A stretch of DNA of 64,000 nucleotides from Eurosta solidaginis (GCF_040869045.1 NC_090324.1:52977346-53041345), one strand, 5' to 3'; counted from the stretch's first letter, positions 10,020-22,332 are shown. The notes: generated by a model from the sequence alone, not told the origin. Program-made: numbers and translations.

Positions 10020-10830
10020 TGGTATATTTTCTTCTATTAATATTCCTACCCCTTGTTTGCAAGAGGAGTTATTGGCTGAATTATAAAAAAGGCCAGTATA
10101 GCCTCACGGTGGATAAGGGTTAAAATATGATGGGCAATGTGTTTCTTGCAATGCAATTACACTTGGGTTGTGTTCTTTAATAAGTTCAGTTAGCTCATCA
10201 GAATTAATATTTCGTTTAATATTCTGTTGTCATATTCTAAAGAACATGAGAACTGAAGAGAAAATAAAAAACTTTGTATTTAGTAAACTTGTTTTACGGA
10301 ATAAATTTATAGATACGATAGTTAAGGGAGAGCGAAAGAGCTATGATTTTTTAAAATGGAGGAGAGTTATTGATGTTTGCGTTACCTGTTGTAACAACAT
10401 CAAGTGGAGTGGATGACATTGAATTGAATAAAATTTGTAGAAGTTCGGGAGAAGAGTTAGTCGCAGTTTCATTATTTTGTTGAGTGAGGGAAGAAAGGAT
10501 TGGTTGATTATCTTCTGTTGTATCCATGTGGTTAGAGTTTGGTTAAAGTGTGGGAGCTGATTGGAAGGGCTATGAAGTGATGCTATTGTATTATTGTTTA
10601 TTGTTGTTAAGTTTTCGACTGAGTGCTCTACACGAGCAGTTTCAGTTGGAAGGGGGGGTAAGGTGCTGAGATCTTTTTGCTGAGTTGATTTTTGGTTGTT
10701 GGGAGAGTTACGTTCCGAGAATTTTTTCTTAGTTTTATTATTTTTTGTGGTTTCTGCATATGAAGAGGGTGATGAAATATGAGCAAGATTGCGTGTGTTT
10801 TAAAGGCGCCGTGCTTCGCCAATGTTACAT
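10020..10830 (-). pseudogene. LINE fragment: Gag end and start of endonuclease
   Basis: Reading the minus strand from 10830, a Gln/Thr/Asn-rich tail is followed, around 10190-10020, by the N-terminus of an APE-type endonuclease of a jockey/I-type non-LTR retrotransposon: NPSVIALQETH and, after a stop, KQGVGILIEENIP. These are the first two conserved blocks of that nuclease, which nicks target DNA for target-primed reverse transcription. The frame has several stops and shifts. The fragment abuts the E5 LTR at 10831, which may have split it; its remaining part was not found on the far side. Confidence 0.55.
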
Positions 10831-12008
10831 TGTGACGGACTTTTCCTTTGACTTTGCCTGGGTTGGCCTCAGTCCGTCCAGGGTTCCTGAAAGTAGAAAT
10901 TCCTACCAGTCCTTCTAAAAGAATAACCCTGTTTATTTCGTATAAAAACGTTATAAAAGTATTTATTTGATAAAAATTCTATTTCTACTCCTAGCTGATT
11001 CCCTTGCTTTGTAAGAGGTGACTGAGGTAATAAAGCCCTCGGCCAACCTCTGCGGTCGAATGGAGTAATGAAGCCTCCAGACGAATATACTTTTAGTACA
11101 AATGAAATCAAAAACCTTCAGGTGTACTCTTGGTCGGTAGTCATAAAACCTACCGACTCGTATGCCTGTCTCCTAATCTCTGAATTTTAATGCGAACTCG
11201 TCGCCCTTATATACTAATATTTGCACGCAGGCAAACGGTTATTTTATAATAGCAACTTCTAACTAATAGTATTAACAATATAAAACAACTGTTATTCCGG
11301 TGAATATTTCCTTCCCATGAACTTCCACGCACCATAATGCTCCTTATTGAATACACGGCCTTTGTACTTGCTCATACCGTGCTTTCCAGCTTTTGCTTTA
11401 ACTATTGTGTGTTTGTACATTTGTTTGTGGTCACCTGATTCTAATGTTGTGTTTTGCTTTGCCCAATGATTCTGCCTTCTTTTGTATGTCGTGCGTTGGT
11501 GTGTTGTATGCTAATGCGTAAATATGTATAGCGAAATTTCAATTAGTAGCGGCGCTTATTTTGACGACTGATCTCCGTTCACTTAAGTTATTATGTATGT
11601 TGAATTTGTAGCTGGGAGTATTGAATTTTGAGTGTGCAAAGGGTTGATTGACCGCTGCATTTTTATGTTTTGTGCGTATCTACCTCCCTTCCAAATATTC
11701 AATACGTGTTAGGGTGATACTATATTTAAAATTTATGTTTGCGAAAATGTAAATACTTTGCTTGCGGGCAAAAGTGCGCAAGTCTAATTTGTCCTTCAAT
11801 TTAATAATTATCACTTCAATGTACAACCGAATATATGTATTTAGAGTATAATTCATAAAGGTATACATATGTATATTTCATATAAAATGTATAAGTGATA
11901 AATTCAAATATAAATTCCAAGTTATTTCAAAATGTATGTTGTTTACAAAAATATATAGATATGTGGATGTTGTGAGGATACAAATCCCTCGGATTTGGGG
12001 TCCTCACA
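10831..12008 (-). repeat. LTR of E5
   Basis: Runs from TGTGACGGAC to GGTCCTCACA on the + strand (1178 bp), matching both ends of the E4 LTRs. A TATA box TATATAAG (minus strand) lies at 11206-11213, at the place equivalent to that in the E4 LTRs. Confidence 0.85.
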
Positions 12009-12021
12009 CTCCCCCCTCACC
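12009..12021 (-). promoter_or_regulatory. Polypurine tract of E5
   Basis: GGTGAGGGGGGAG on the minus strand directly before the LTR; E4 has GGTGAGGGGAGAG at the same place. Confidence 0.8.
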
Positions 12022-12390
12022 TGCCGCAGCGAGACTCACCGTGACCAGCCCAGTGCGCGTAATGCGACGCGGTAGAGATGACCCTCAATAAAGCGTTTGA
12101 AAGACCGCTGTCGTCGTTTCTGTGCCTGCTGTTGTGGCTGGTGTAGGTGCCGTTGAATGTCCTTGGTGAGCAGTGGCTGAATACCGGAGCGGTTCTCCCA
12201 CGTCTCCGGCGTGTCTGTTTGGGCGCTGTTCAGCTATTGTTTGATTTCGCCTATCATACTGCTGCCGTCTCCTTCGTTATTGTTGCGGTCGCAGATGTCC
12301 TCGTTGCTTGCCGTCAGGCTTAGCTCGTCGCTGCTGATGTCTTTGAGGCTGCCGTTGACCTCGCTGGCCAGACGGCTTAATATGTTGATG
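12009..12390 (-). pseudogene. E5 third ORF, C-terminal part
   Basis: The minus-strand translation contains one copy of the repeat unit (ILSRLASEVNGSLKD), an acidic stretch, and a basic C-terminus (RRQRSFKRFIEGHLYRVALR) ending AAAGEGGV at the LTR border. E4 has KRWKRTFHRNIDGHTYRVRI and TAGEGRV at the same places, so the third ORF is a shared family gene and not a chance frame. Here it is broken by at least two stops and by the LINE insertion. Function unknown. Confidence 0.65.
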
Positions 12391-12464
12391 TCGCCGTTGT
12401 TGTTGTAGCAATTCTTCGCCCCACCTAACAGCCGCGACCGACCACAAATTGTCATCAATATCCT

Positions 12465-13139
12465 CTAACGGGAGTCCAAAGAACTTTCCATTTCAACAGG
12501 GGTGGACCATAAGGAAAGGGGTGTTATACGCGTTGGTTTCACATTACAGTTAAAGAGATGGTTGGTGTCATGTGGGGACACATTGCAAGCGGGGCATACA
12601 TTTTGTATGTCGGGGTTGATTCTGGATAGGTAAGAATTTAACCTGTTACAGTATCCAGAACGAAGTTGAGCAAGAGTAACACGCGTTTCCCTGGGGAGTA
12701 TGCGTTCCTCTTCCGCGAGTTTTGGATACTTTTCTTTAAGTACTGGATTCACCGGGCGATTCCCGGCATAAACGTCTGACGCCTGTTTACGGAGTTCACC
12801 AAGGACCTGCTTGTGTTTTTTCGCTTTATACGGCTGGGTTCTCAGGTGCCGTATTTCCTCAAAATGCTTACGGAGATGACTCCTTAAGCCCCTAGGCGGT
12901 GCTGGTTCATCAATCAGATGTCTGTTGGGATGCTCAGGTTTCTGGGTATTCAACAGGAACTGTTTGGTCATCATCTCATTTCTCTCCCTGATGAGGAGTA
13001 TTCTCGCCTGATTGTGTAGATGTTGTTCTGGGGACATAAGAAGACAGCCAGTGGCAATTCTGAGAGCAGTATTTTGACCTGTAACTTCTTCCAGTGGGTA
13101 ATGTTTAGGCTTGGCGACCATATGGGTGACGCGTAGCAC
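12465..13139 (-). pseudogene. LINE C-terminal domain
   Basis: 224 residues of the jockey-type ORF2 C-terminus, including NPDIQNVCPACNVSPHDTNH and a downstream Cys (C-x2-C-x7-H type arrangement), a domain commonly found after the RT in these LINEs. It is in a different frame from the RT segment at 12971-13510; the two overlap at a frameshift near 13100. Confidence 0.75.
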
Positions 13140-13558
13140 GTAATCGCGTTGTATGTAGTCATTAGCGTTTCTTTATCTTTTCCCCAGGTACTGCCAGCGA
13201 GGGATTTGAGGATTTTGTTACGGCTCTGAATTCTCGGAACAATTGCGGCTGCGTACTCACCAAAATGTAGATCCTGATCAAAGGTCACACCCAAGATTTT
13301 GGGGTGTAGGACAATCGGTAGCGTAGTGCCATCGACGTGGATGTTCAAAATGGTCGACATTTGGGACGTCCATGTTGTAAATAAGGTCGCGAAAGATTTA
13401 GGCGGTGATAATGCTAAGTTTCGCGAGGCGAAAAAACTGGAGAGATCAGGGAGGTAGCCGTTTATTTTATTGCATAGCTCATCGATCTTTGGGCCTGGGC
13501 CTGTGGCCATTATTGTCCAGTCATCGGCGTAGGAAACGCCGGTGGTGAAGGTAGCTTA
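12971..13558 (-). pseudogene. LINE reverse transcriptase, palm end and thumb
   Basis: Begins with the catalytic SYADD box (about 13525-13540) and continues through IMATGPGPKIDELCNKINGY and HPKILGVTFDQDLHF, blocks typical of jockey-clade RT after the active site. The reading runs into a frameshift near 13100, after which the C-terminal domain follows in another frame. Confidence 0.75.
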
Positions 13559-13928
13559 GATATGTAGAAATTAAACAAAAGTGGGGATAGGACACCACCC
13601 TGTGGCACCGCTTGTTTAATTCTCCTTGGTTTTGATGTTTCGTTTCTAAATTGCACCGATGCCTGCCGACCAACCAGATAATTTGCGGTCCACCTTTTAA
13701 GACATGGGGGAAGGGTAGACCCTTCCAGGTCTTGCAGTATCGAGGCATGGTTGACCGTATCAAAACCTTATCTTTGTCGACCGTAGGATTCATTATATAT
13801 TGTCGGCAGAAAGCGCTCGCGCATTTTTTCGCATCCGACAGCACTTTGTCGCCAAAGGCGATGGAAACTTTGTCTTTGTGCTTAGTCGGATTAGATAGGG
13901 ACTTTACGGTGGACCAAAGTTTACCCAC
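13559..13928 (-). pseudogene. LINE linker and RT remnants around an internal deletion
   Basis: The N-terminal half (LWSTVKSLSNPTKHKDKVSI and IAFGDKVLSDAKKCASAF) is the region between endonuclease and RT of jockey-like elements. It is joined near 13765 to RT sequence from much further downstream, out of frame, so most of the RT fingers and palm are gone. Non-functional. Confidence 0.7.
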
Positions 13929-13949
13929 ACCGGTAGAGAGGTTACAACC

Positions 13950-14460
13950 TCTTAGGTGCTCCTCCTATTCGTCGTTGTCGTCGTTGAAGTTGCCGTTGGC
14001 CTCGCTGGCTATACGGCTTAATACTTCGTTCATATCGCCTCCACGATCCTCTGCTTGGCCGGGAGTTCGGTTTCGACATGCGCGTTATATATGCGCATTC
14101 TGAGATTGACGCGCCGAGGGTACCCTCGACCCTGGGTCTCCTCGTGGTGGTGGTTCGTTGTCGTCTTCGTCATCGCTCTCTGAGGAAATGGGGATCGAGG
14201 TAGGGTCCCGAACGATGGCCCACTCGTCGGACTCGGACCTGTAATCCGCGGTGCTGTCATCGCCACTTCCCTCCTCGTATGTGGCAGCTGGTTTCGTTCG
14301 CCGTAGCCGTATTCTCAACGGGGCCCACTCGCACCCTTCATTCTGTTCTTCAGAAAAATTGGAATAATTTGGCGTACTCGTTGCTACTCGCTTTACGATA
14401 CTTTGAGGTTTGGCCTGCCGAGGCCCGGTTTATATATGTTTTTCTCCTAACGCGTTAGAC
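13950..14460 (-). pseudogene. E5 third ORF, N-terminal acidic part
   Basis: The minus-strand translation shows a basic patch (RIRLRRTKP), a strongly acidic stretch (SSESDDEDDNEPPP) and then another copy of the repeat unit (NEVLSRIASEANGNF) next to the LINE. There is one frameshift between the acidic part and the repeat. A TATATAAA word on the minus strand near 14432-14439 lies just upstream and could be a promoter, or chance. E4 lacks an obvious counterpart of the acidic part. Confidence 0.45.
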
Positions 14461-14717
14461 GGTATCACTCAATCCTTCTTACCAAATTAGTTTTTGTAAC
14501 TTTCATCAAGATGCTGCTATGTTGTTGTTCGTCGCTGTCCTTCCAGTTGGTGGCATGTATGATGCCAGCCTGTACTTTAAATGAAAACTGGTGGATTTTC
14601 CTTAGGGTGTTCCCATCATGTATGGTGGATTTTAAAAAAACGTGGTATATCATGCGCATAGTTAAAGAGTATATTTATGGGATATTTATGTAATTGTGGT
14701 TAGATTTTACCGAGCTT
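14461..14717 (-). other. E5 spacer between pol and third ORF
   Basis: AT-rich, with no homology to a known domain. A 64-residue frame at 14465-14659 has no recognisable features. Confidence 0.4.
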
Positions 14718-15716
14718 TTAGTGGTTGATTCGACTTCCGGGTACTTCTTGATATGAAATTTCTTCGTGTATGATTTGACACTGTATCGGTTGGGCGCGTC
14801 CGTTACTACCGATTTCATCCGGATTGAAGTAGAATCTTACAAAATAGTCTGTAATTTCGCAGTTGTCTCGGGGTGTGTGTTCGTTTAAGGCCACCATAGC
14901 GAACTGCCTTCCTAGGTGTAATCTTGATCCATGCGCCGGTTCTCTGGTGATCTGTAATTTATTTTCTGGAAATATTCGTACCTGATTCTCCGCAATGTTT
15001 TGTTGCACTTGACCGTGTCTATATGCCATCAGCTGTTGACTTGTACCTTGGTTCCCTCCGTGTTGTCTCTCGGTCTCTTCGCTGACTCGTGTGAGCGTAC
15101 CGCAAATGGCTACCTCGCTGTTCTTTCTCTGTTGTTGTACCTCGGGATTGTTGTCTGCTGTTCGATTTGACGATGTTGACGCGGTTTGATCTTCACTAGC
15201 GTCCTTCTTGTATCTCTGTTTATGACTTTGCCTCCTGGATTCGTTGTTGTCGGCGGCGTCGGCTGCGTGGTATGCTTTCACCTCACTTAGGTGGGCTGTC
15301 CTCCTCCTTCCTCTGAAGACTTTGTCTAGCTCTACGATCACTGGTGACACAAAGTTCGTTACCTGGTGAGGTCCACTGTACCTGGGCGCTAGTTTGGCTG
15401 CAAAGTTATCCGCCGCTTTTGACAGCTGATGTTCCTTTACCAGCACTAGATCGCCTATGACCGGTCGCCATTGCCTTCGTCTTAAGTTGTAATACTTCGC
15501 TTGCTCCGTAGATGCTGTCTCTTGCTTCCGTCGTACCATCTCGAATATTTCTTTCATCCTCGTTGACTTCTCTCCTGGGTTCGCTAATTTCTCACCTGCA
15601 CCAAATGTCTGCTCATCGTAAAGGCTGTTGGGGATTCTCGGTTCCCTCCCTTGTACTGTCGACTCACATACACTTGTATTCAATGTCAGCATTATCTCTG
15701 GTAACAATTTTCCCAT
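14718..15716 (-). pseudogene. E5 integrase C-terminal domain and tail
   Basis: Contains the end of the catalytic core, the NLRRRQWRPVIGDLVLVKEH segment and the GPHQV module (GPY/F-type C-terminal integrase domain), then a long Gln/Ser-rich tail of about 190 residues. E4 has the same extended tail. A frameshift at about 15700 separates it from the core. Confidence 0.8.
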
Positions 15717-16312
15717 GCCTTCTGCTCTTTTCCTGTAAATTGTGCTATCATCCTCTTGAGGTTCCTGTTTGCCCTCTCTGTCGGGTTCTCCTGCGGTGTG
15801 TACGGTGCCGTTAATTGGTGTTTCACGCCAAGTTCCTCTAAAAATCTCTTAAAACGTTTGCTGATAAACTGCGCTCCGTTGTCCGTAATAAATACTTTTG
15901 GAACGCCGAACCGTGCCAAAATCCCCTCTCGAAATCCTCTTATTAAGCATTCTGTCGTTGCCTTTCTGATTGGTGCTACCTCTACCCATTTTGAGAATTT
16001 GTCTAGGAAGACTAATGCCATCGTGTTGCCATGCTTCGATCGTAGCATTGGACCAACAAAGTCTGCACAGACTGTTGCCCAAGGCTCCTCTGAAATCTTC
16101 GCTAGCATCTTACCCGCGGCTGGCTGTTGACTCGGTTTATATATTTGACATGTGTGACACTGTTGTACGTCTTCCGTATATCCCTGAACATTCCTGGCCA
16201 GTAATAACGTGTTGTTGCTCTTGCTATCTATTTTCGGATGCCCATATGCCCTGCGCTCGGTATGTCGTGTATCTCGTTTAGCAATCTGCGTCTTTGTGGA
16301 GTCGGCACACAT
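15692..16312 (-). pseudogene. E5 integrase zinc module (part) and catalytic core
   Basis: Second half of the zinc-binding module (CHTCQIY) and the D-D-E core: D in VCADFVGPM, D in FITDNGAQF, E in NPTERANRN. Closely similar to the E4 integrase. A TAG just upstream, near 16215, separates it from the first half of the zinc module. Confidence 0.8.
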
Positions 16313-17103
16313 AGCTTCCTTGGCACTGCATCTTCGCCATCCACCTGACTTCCTATGCGTCTGTACAACTTTCCATCTACGATAACGTACTCTGGGAATT
16401 TCTCCGGGGCCTTTCGTATATCTTCCATCTTTGCTTTAAGCCACTTACACTCGGCTTTTCGTCATCCATCGTCAACGTACCCAACTGCTCGTCCATCGGT
16501 TGCCTTGATAATGCATCTGCCGCAACGTTCAACTTTCCTTTTCGATACTGTACGTCAAATGAGTATTGCTGTATTTCTAGCGCCCATCTCGCAATCCGAC
16601 CAGTCTGACTCTCTATCGCATTCAACCATTTCAAAGCTAGGTGATCTGTTATTACTGTAAACGTGTATCCTTCTACATATGGCCTCATCTTTCGTATTGC
16701 CCAGACTATTTCCAAACACTCCTTTTCTGTCGGTGAGTAGTTCATCTCTGCCTTGTTTAACCTGCGGCTTGCGTATGCTATTACTCGCTCTTCGTCGCCT
16801 GAATCTTGCGTAAGTACTGCACCAAGAACAAAATCACTTGCATCCGTCTGTAAAATAAACTTCTACGAGAAATCTGGACAAGCGAGTACCGGTGCCTGCG
16901 TCAGTGCTGCCTTAAGTGCTTCGAATGCTGATTGTTGCTCTTCAGACCACCTCCACTTACTACCTTTCTTGAGCATCGATGTTAACTGGTGTGCGACTTG
17001 TGAGAAATCCGGCACGAATCTTCTATACCCAGACACGACTCCTAGAAAACGTCGTAACTCTCATATATTCTTCGGTGGTTCCAGTTCTTTGATGGTTGCA
17101 AGT
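16216..17103 (-). pseudogene. E5 RT end, RNase H and integrase N-terminus
   Basis: From 17103 downward: RT thumb (with a TGA near 17060), RNase H with QTDASDFVLGAVL, MNYSPTEKECLEIVW and VITDHLALKWLNAI, then the integrase N-terminus with HDIPSAGH. At least three in-frame stops (about 17060, 16863-16865 and 16215) and one frameshift (about 16430). The element ends abruptly at 17103 with no LTR. Confidence 0.75.
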
Positions 17104-17577
17104 TATTATTTGGCGTATCGTGAATATATTTAGTCTTTTGCATATTATGTTAAATATATTCTTATACACGATTTAAGTGAGCTTATTTAGCAGTATTCGG
17201 TCGGTTTTTCTTTTTGATATGCGAGATCACGCGTAAGTCCTTCTGGCCAGCGCTCATTTGTCCACATTAGACCTCTCCAGTTTGAACTCTTACCCATTCC
17301 AAGCTTTGCATTGTAATAAATTTAGACATAGCAGCATACAAGTGACTCATTTTCAGAGCATCGCAAACTGTTTTGAAATCAGATGGCGGTTGTCAATTCT
17401 TTTAATAAATATTTGACGTATCGTGAATATGTTTAGTCTTTTGCATATCATGTTAAATATATTCTTATACACGATTGAAGAGAGCTCATTTAGCAGTATA
17501 CGGCAATGCTTTTCTCTTGGATAGGCGAGATCACGCTTAAGTCCCAATATAGGTGCCAGCGCTCTTTTGTCCACATT
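17104..17577. repeat. Direct repeat pair, about 300-bp period
   Basis: 17104-17272 and 17404-17577 share TCGTGAATAT, TTTAGTCTTTTGCATAT, TTAAATATATTCTTATACAC, GCGAGATCACGC and CAGCGCTC in the same order. Roughly 80 percent identical by eye. Possibly a satellite or a transposon tail of unknown family. Confidence 0.75.
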
Positions 17578-20500
17578 TCATATAGAAATTTACGCATACC
17601 TTTTGCAACTTTGCACCTCCGCATTTGAACAGCTTGTTGGTCAGTCCGTGGGTACTCGAAACGTGCAAGATTATTAAAGGGATATTAGAGGGGAAAAGAA
17701 AGTTGGAAATGATTTTTATAGCAACCTTTTTTCAAAAAGAGGAGAGAGAAAGTGAGAGATGAGATAGGCTTCAAATAAAATTTCTATCATTTTCATAAAT
17801 TGAAATTTTTGTACCTCTGCATTAATCAATTTTCATGCCCAGCTCCAGCGACGCCGGGTACTCTATTAACCATAAAAAATTCAATTAGTAACAGGCCAAC
17901 TTAATAGAAACCCATTGCGCCAGCATAACGCAGGATCATAAACGTTTTGCCTTAACCGAAATAAGTATGTGTTGCAACATGTATGCAAACATCAAACCGA
18001 AATTTGAGGTATAACAAAAATTGGAAATCGAAGTAGCTTTTTATGCAGTAAATTCAATTTCGGTTTGACCTCATATAAAGCATGGAGACAATTTTGACAG
18101 AAAACTGCCGCAATGGATTTTTATCAAGCTGGCCTGTAAGAGTCAAATACCCTAGGGCAGAGAAAATTCAAGAGGAAAATAATGGGAAAGGGAGATACAT
18201 AATGAGAAATGGAAGAAGAAGAAGTATGTGATAATGAACGAGGCTGCCATTGACTGAATTGATGTGAAGGACAACTAGAAAAAAGCATGCCCGGTCCACT
18301 AGTAAATGTTTATCTCCATACACATTGTACTTACCATCCTCCATTATTGTTACTGGTCCATTATCCTGATAGATACTTGATACTGTATGTTACATCATAC
18401 TAAATTCATCCTCCATTAGAAATGGCGGGTTCCATCGTGTCCGTGGCGTAGATCTTTGCGCCATGTTTGAACCTCCAGTATTTGGTGAGGAATAGAAACT
18501 TAAATTAGTAGGACTTATAACCCCGGAAATTGTTGAAATCGCATTGGTGTAACCAATAAGCTGGAAAACAATATTTGATAAGACAAAATTTAAATATTAA
18601 TTAGAGTAGTTTGCAAATAGTTAAAAAAATTATAACAATATAGCACTCCCGAACAGGCAGATAATTGTAGATTTGTTTACATTGAAAAATGCAGGGTACG
18701 ATACCCTCCACTTAATATTTCTTACAAATTGGCAGGACTGGGCCTACATGTTTTATTCCGACTGCGAACGGCATCTGCAAGGCAGATGAGTTTTTACCGA
18801 GAAGCTTTTCAAGGCAGAATCCCTATCTTCACAGAGCGTGTCTCCGATTTCGCGTAGTTCCGTCGCTAATGATGACCCTCATCGCCCTGGTACACCAAGA
18901 AAGTTCGCTTGGCAATAATTGGTACAAATTCTACTTTTAACACAAATATAAAAAAAAAAAAAATGCATACCTCAGTTGAGGTTAATACATCTTTAAGGTT
19001 AATACATGTTTTCAACATGGCCAAAGTTGAGGACAACTTGGCGAGTCCAATTCTTTTGGCCCTATATCGATATTATTGCGTTCATTACCAATTCATAGTG
19101 GCTTCTGCAAATACTTTTTCAAATATATTTGATAAGTAATTGTTGAGGATGTTACGTATGCCCGACTTTGAAGATGTTTAGGCCACAGACCTAAATATAT
19201 CTACCCCCCTCGTAACAAACTCAACACATGCTTGTGGTCACTAGTACAGAAAGGTATGTGTGAGTGGTAGTACGTATGCATATTTATATTTTTACCGCTG
19301 TGAGTGCGCGGTATAGCAACTTTGTTGCCGGGAAAAACAACGAAGGAGGGTTTATCGGCTTTTGTTGCAAAGAGGCTCTTTGAATCCAGCAGCCAGCAAA
19401 GGTACATGTTAACTCACGTCACTTAAGTGCTAATCTTTTTCAAATACTTTTCAATATTAAATCTCACAACATTTGTTAAACCTTGTTCTTAACACGAGTT
19501 GCTTCCTTTCAATATATTTAATAAAAACCATTGTATTTCCTTTTATTAATACGAAACCTTTTTGGTGTTTTCATTTCTTCCTTTTCCCGCCTAACCATCT
19601 CTAACAAATACGTGGGTGCGCGCCGTTGCCACCTCGCATTTGTACATGATCCTTCGAGTCGGTCAAGAGAACCGCACAAACACAAACTACAGTCCACTCC
19701 ACTCCCTAGGCATATAATCAAGGAAACAGCTAACTTCTCAAAAATCTCGTGATATTAACACCAAGATAAAATCAAGGAAGCAGCTAACCAAAAGCTGGAA
19801 ATTGTTCACCCAATATAATCTGTTATAACCAACAATAGGCTATACACAGAGGAAAAGCATCCAATAGCAACACCAAACATCAACGACAACAACATCTACA
19901 AATCCCAATCATCACTCCGGATCACCAATTTAATAAAATGTACGTGCTTTATTCCGTGCTAGGTAGTGTCTCTTTTAATAAAAAATTTAAAAATAAAACT
20001 CATAAAGCGTCGTAAATTGTCTCTTTCTCTTAAAAAAAAAAGTGCAAGTGAGTGATAAGTGGAAAATTCATATACAATTGTGCAATAGTAGGGAAAATTA
20101 AAAGTATTCTCGCCCCTTTCGGTAAACACATAATGTCCCAAAGAACATTACGCAGTTATATAAAGATTGTCCGGACACAGCTTAAGGTAGCACAACACTG
20201 CTCTAAAAGGTTAACATAACCTCAAATACCGCTTTGCACCACTTTACTATCTTCAATTTTGCATTATTTTCATGTTCAAAAAGATTCACAGAATTAAATT
20301 CTGATTTGCTGAGTTTATTAAACCAAAATTTTTAATTTTAATTTACGTGCACAAAGTCAATTTAACTAAAATTATTTCCACATACAAGTAACTTGCACTT
20401 ATTTACCCGGGCAATACGATTGCAGTTTATTTTGTTGTTATAGCGCAAAGTGCACATATTTTCACCAGCACATATTGTTGCTGTTTGGGTGGCCAACAGG

Positions 20501-20769
20501 CTTATTCTTGTCCAATTTTTTAAAATTGAAATTTTTATTTTTCACTTGCGGCAATATATATATCAGTTTTGACTGATCTATTTTTTGGTGATATATAAAA
20601 GATCACTAAGCACTATAAAGTCTGAATACAGTCCTTGGTTAAGTTATCAAGAAGGTCCATTAACTAGTGTTTCGTTATTCTTATTAACACCACTTTCACT
20701 AGCCATTACATATTGGCTTACACAATTTATTAGCATATTCTTTTAAATTACTAGCTTTCTTGCAAGTTT
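17578..20769. other. Unassigned DNA, probably repeat-derived
   Basis: No gene found. An inverted repeat AAACCGAAATT/AATTTCGGTTT lies at 17996-18068. The stretch 18720-18900 (TTTTATTCCGACTGCGAACG, GGCATCTGCAAGGCAGATGA) looks like a dispersed fly repeat I have met before but cannot name. 19141-19660 starts TGTTGAGGATGTTACG and leads to GATCCTTCGAGTCGG, which resembles a BEL/Pao LTR and leader; this is a weak call. 20540-20769 is AT-rich with a short palindrome ATCAGTTTTGACTGAT. Confidence 0.35.
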
Positions 20770-20986
20770 TGTAATGGTCGGTGGCGAATAAGCCAGCGAA
20801 TGACCCAGCGTACTGGTATTACTTGTATTTTGATAACAGAATCAAAGTTCGACCCGTTGATGGCGCTGTTGTCTTGTGCCTAATGAAAAGTTAGTATACA
20901 AAAAGCAAAAAAATTTTTTACATCTTCCATATCGTGATAGATCGCATCTGTCGCAATTAGAAGCTTAACTTCCGTCCTCTGAAAGG

Positions 20987-20994
20987 TATAAAAG
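20987..20994 (+). promoter_or_regulatory. TATA box of E2 5' LTR
   Basis: TATAAAAG, conserved at 37697-37704 in the other LTR, followed 15 bases on by CTACAGTT, a possible initiator, in both copies. Confidence 0.65.
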
Positions 20995-22332
20995 GGCCAA
21001 TGTGCCTACAGTTTACTTCTTTTTTGGACATCTCGACCTCCAGTGTGCAACCGAAGTGGTGAAATAATTAGCAGCAGATCACCAGCGCAAAAAGTCCCGA
21101 ATTATATTTTTGGAAGACCTGTGTCAAAACCGTATTGCAAAGTACCAAGTGATTGGCATTCTTCACCAGCGTCCTTTACACGGCCACGCCTAAGAGCTTA
21201 GAGAGTGCCCAGTGCCTAGAACACCATATACGTGCGAAGCACGATCTCCAGATTGCCATCCACCTCCAGCTTTGGTTGCCAGCGTCTGCAACGGCTCATC
21301 TGGAACGTTGGCGCACAAGTCTGGAGGTGGACAGTTCAGTGGATAAGCATAAAATATCGTGGAAGACCGAAATATAAGTCCGCTTGGCGAAATGACTCCC
21401 ATTCGGTTGCTTTAGCATCCAAGGAGCCACCTTCCCCAACAAAAAGTCGCAACGCGCCACGAACGCGCATACTAGGCGCGCATCTTAATCATCGCGGAAA
21501 TTTAACAGCCCACAAAAAGAGGACAAAAGTCCATAAAGCAAAAAAGAGGCAATTGCGTATGTTATTATAAGTGTTTGTGCAGATGGCAAAACCCACGAGG
21601 GAAATAGCCCATAATAATATACATGTGAAAATAATTATAGAAGGTTAAATTAGTAAAATCTACTTGATTTAATAACCTATTTGTGGATTTCGCTAACTAA
21701 TTTAGAATTTTTAAACATTCCTAATTAAACTTTAAGTCAACAATCGTGGTATATTTAAAGTAATTAGAAAGAAAAAGTTTTGAAAATGATTATTTAAAGT
21801 AGCAAGCAAGTTAAAACTTACAAAACTTAGAATAGATATATAATAATTAAAGCTTTTCTAGAAACAAAAAAGGGAAATCGTATAGCGGTCGTGGTTGTGC
21901 TAGTGTGATCTTTTAGAAGAGGGCTTAAAAGTAAAATTTTCAACAAAAAAAAAAAAGAGTTTTTTTGAACGGTCTAATGTCAGTTTGTAGTTTTGTCTAA
22001 AATCAATGACGTCAGACTTGCAGCTGAAAAGCAAAAACACCTAATTGTTAGGGTACAGTAAGCGCCCAACTTATAAGAATTTCACTAAAATAAAACACCA
22101 ACAATAACAACAGTACAAGCAGTCCCGCACATTCATCCCTGAACGGCCTTTCAACGAGGGATCGCATCGATAAACATACACATAAACACATGTAAGTCAA
22201 TTGTACCTTTTTTTTGATATTTTCTTATTGTTCGACCTTCTTAATTTTTTTGATAAGCACAGTCAGATCGACATTAGTATGTAGTACGTAGCAAGCAATA
22301 AACCTGCTCCCTATGACGACATACATACCTAC

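Larger units (their letters stand above)
12391..13950 (-). mobile_element. Jockey-like LINE, 5'-truncated and internally deleted
   Basis: The minus strand runs from about 13950 (part of the endonuclease-RT linker) to a CAACAACAAC tail at 12391-12400, the usual short-repeat tail of such LINEs. It carries RT sequence including the catalytic SYADD motif near 13530, the thumb region, and a C-terminal domain with a Cys-His cluster. A large internal deletion removes most of the RT fingers and palm. It lies within the third ORF of E5, whose repeat units are found on both sides. Confidence 0.8.
10831..17103 (-). mobile_element. E5: truncated Ty3/Gypsy element related to E4
   Basis: Minus-strand element with its 3' LTR (10831-12008), polypurine tract, third ORF, integrase and RNase H. 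It breaks off at about 17103 inside the reverse transcriptase, so the rest of pol, gag and the 5' LTR are missing. LTR ends (TGTGAGGACC and GTCCGTCACA on the minus strand), the third-ORF C-terminus and pol are clearly homologous to E4. A LINE (12391-13950) sits inside the third ORF. Many stops and frameshifts show it is older than E4. Confidence 0.85.

Noticed and set aside
10831..12008. Solo LTR
   Set aside because: Polypurine tract, third ORF and pol follow directly, so it is the 3' LTR of the truncated element E5.
21153..21570. Frames in the E2 LTR, also at 37828-38037
   Set aside because: The two LTR copies give different frames with different ends, so these are untranslated LTR sequence.
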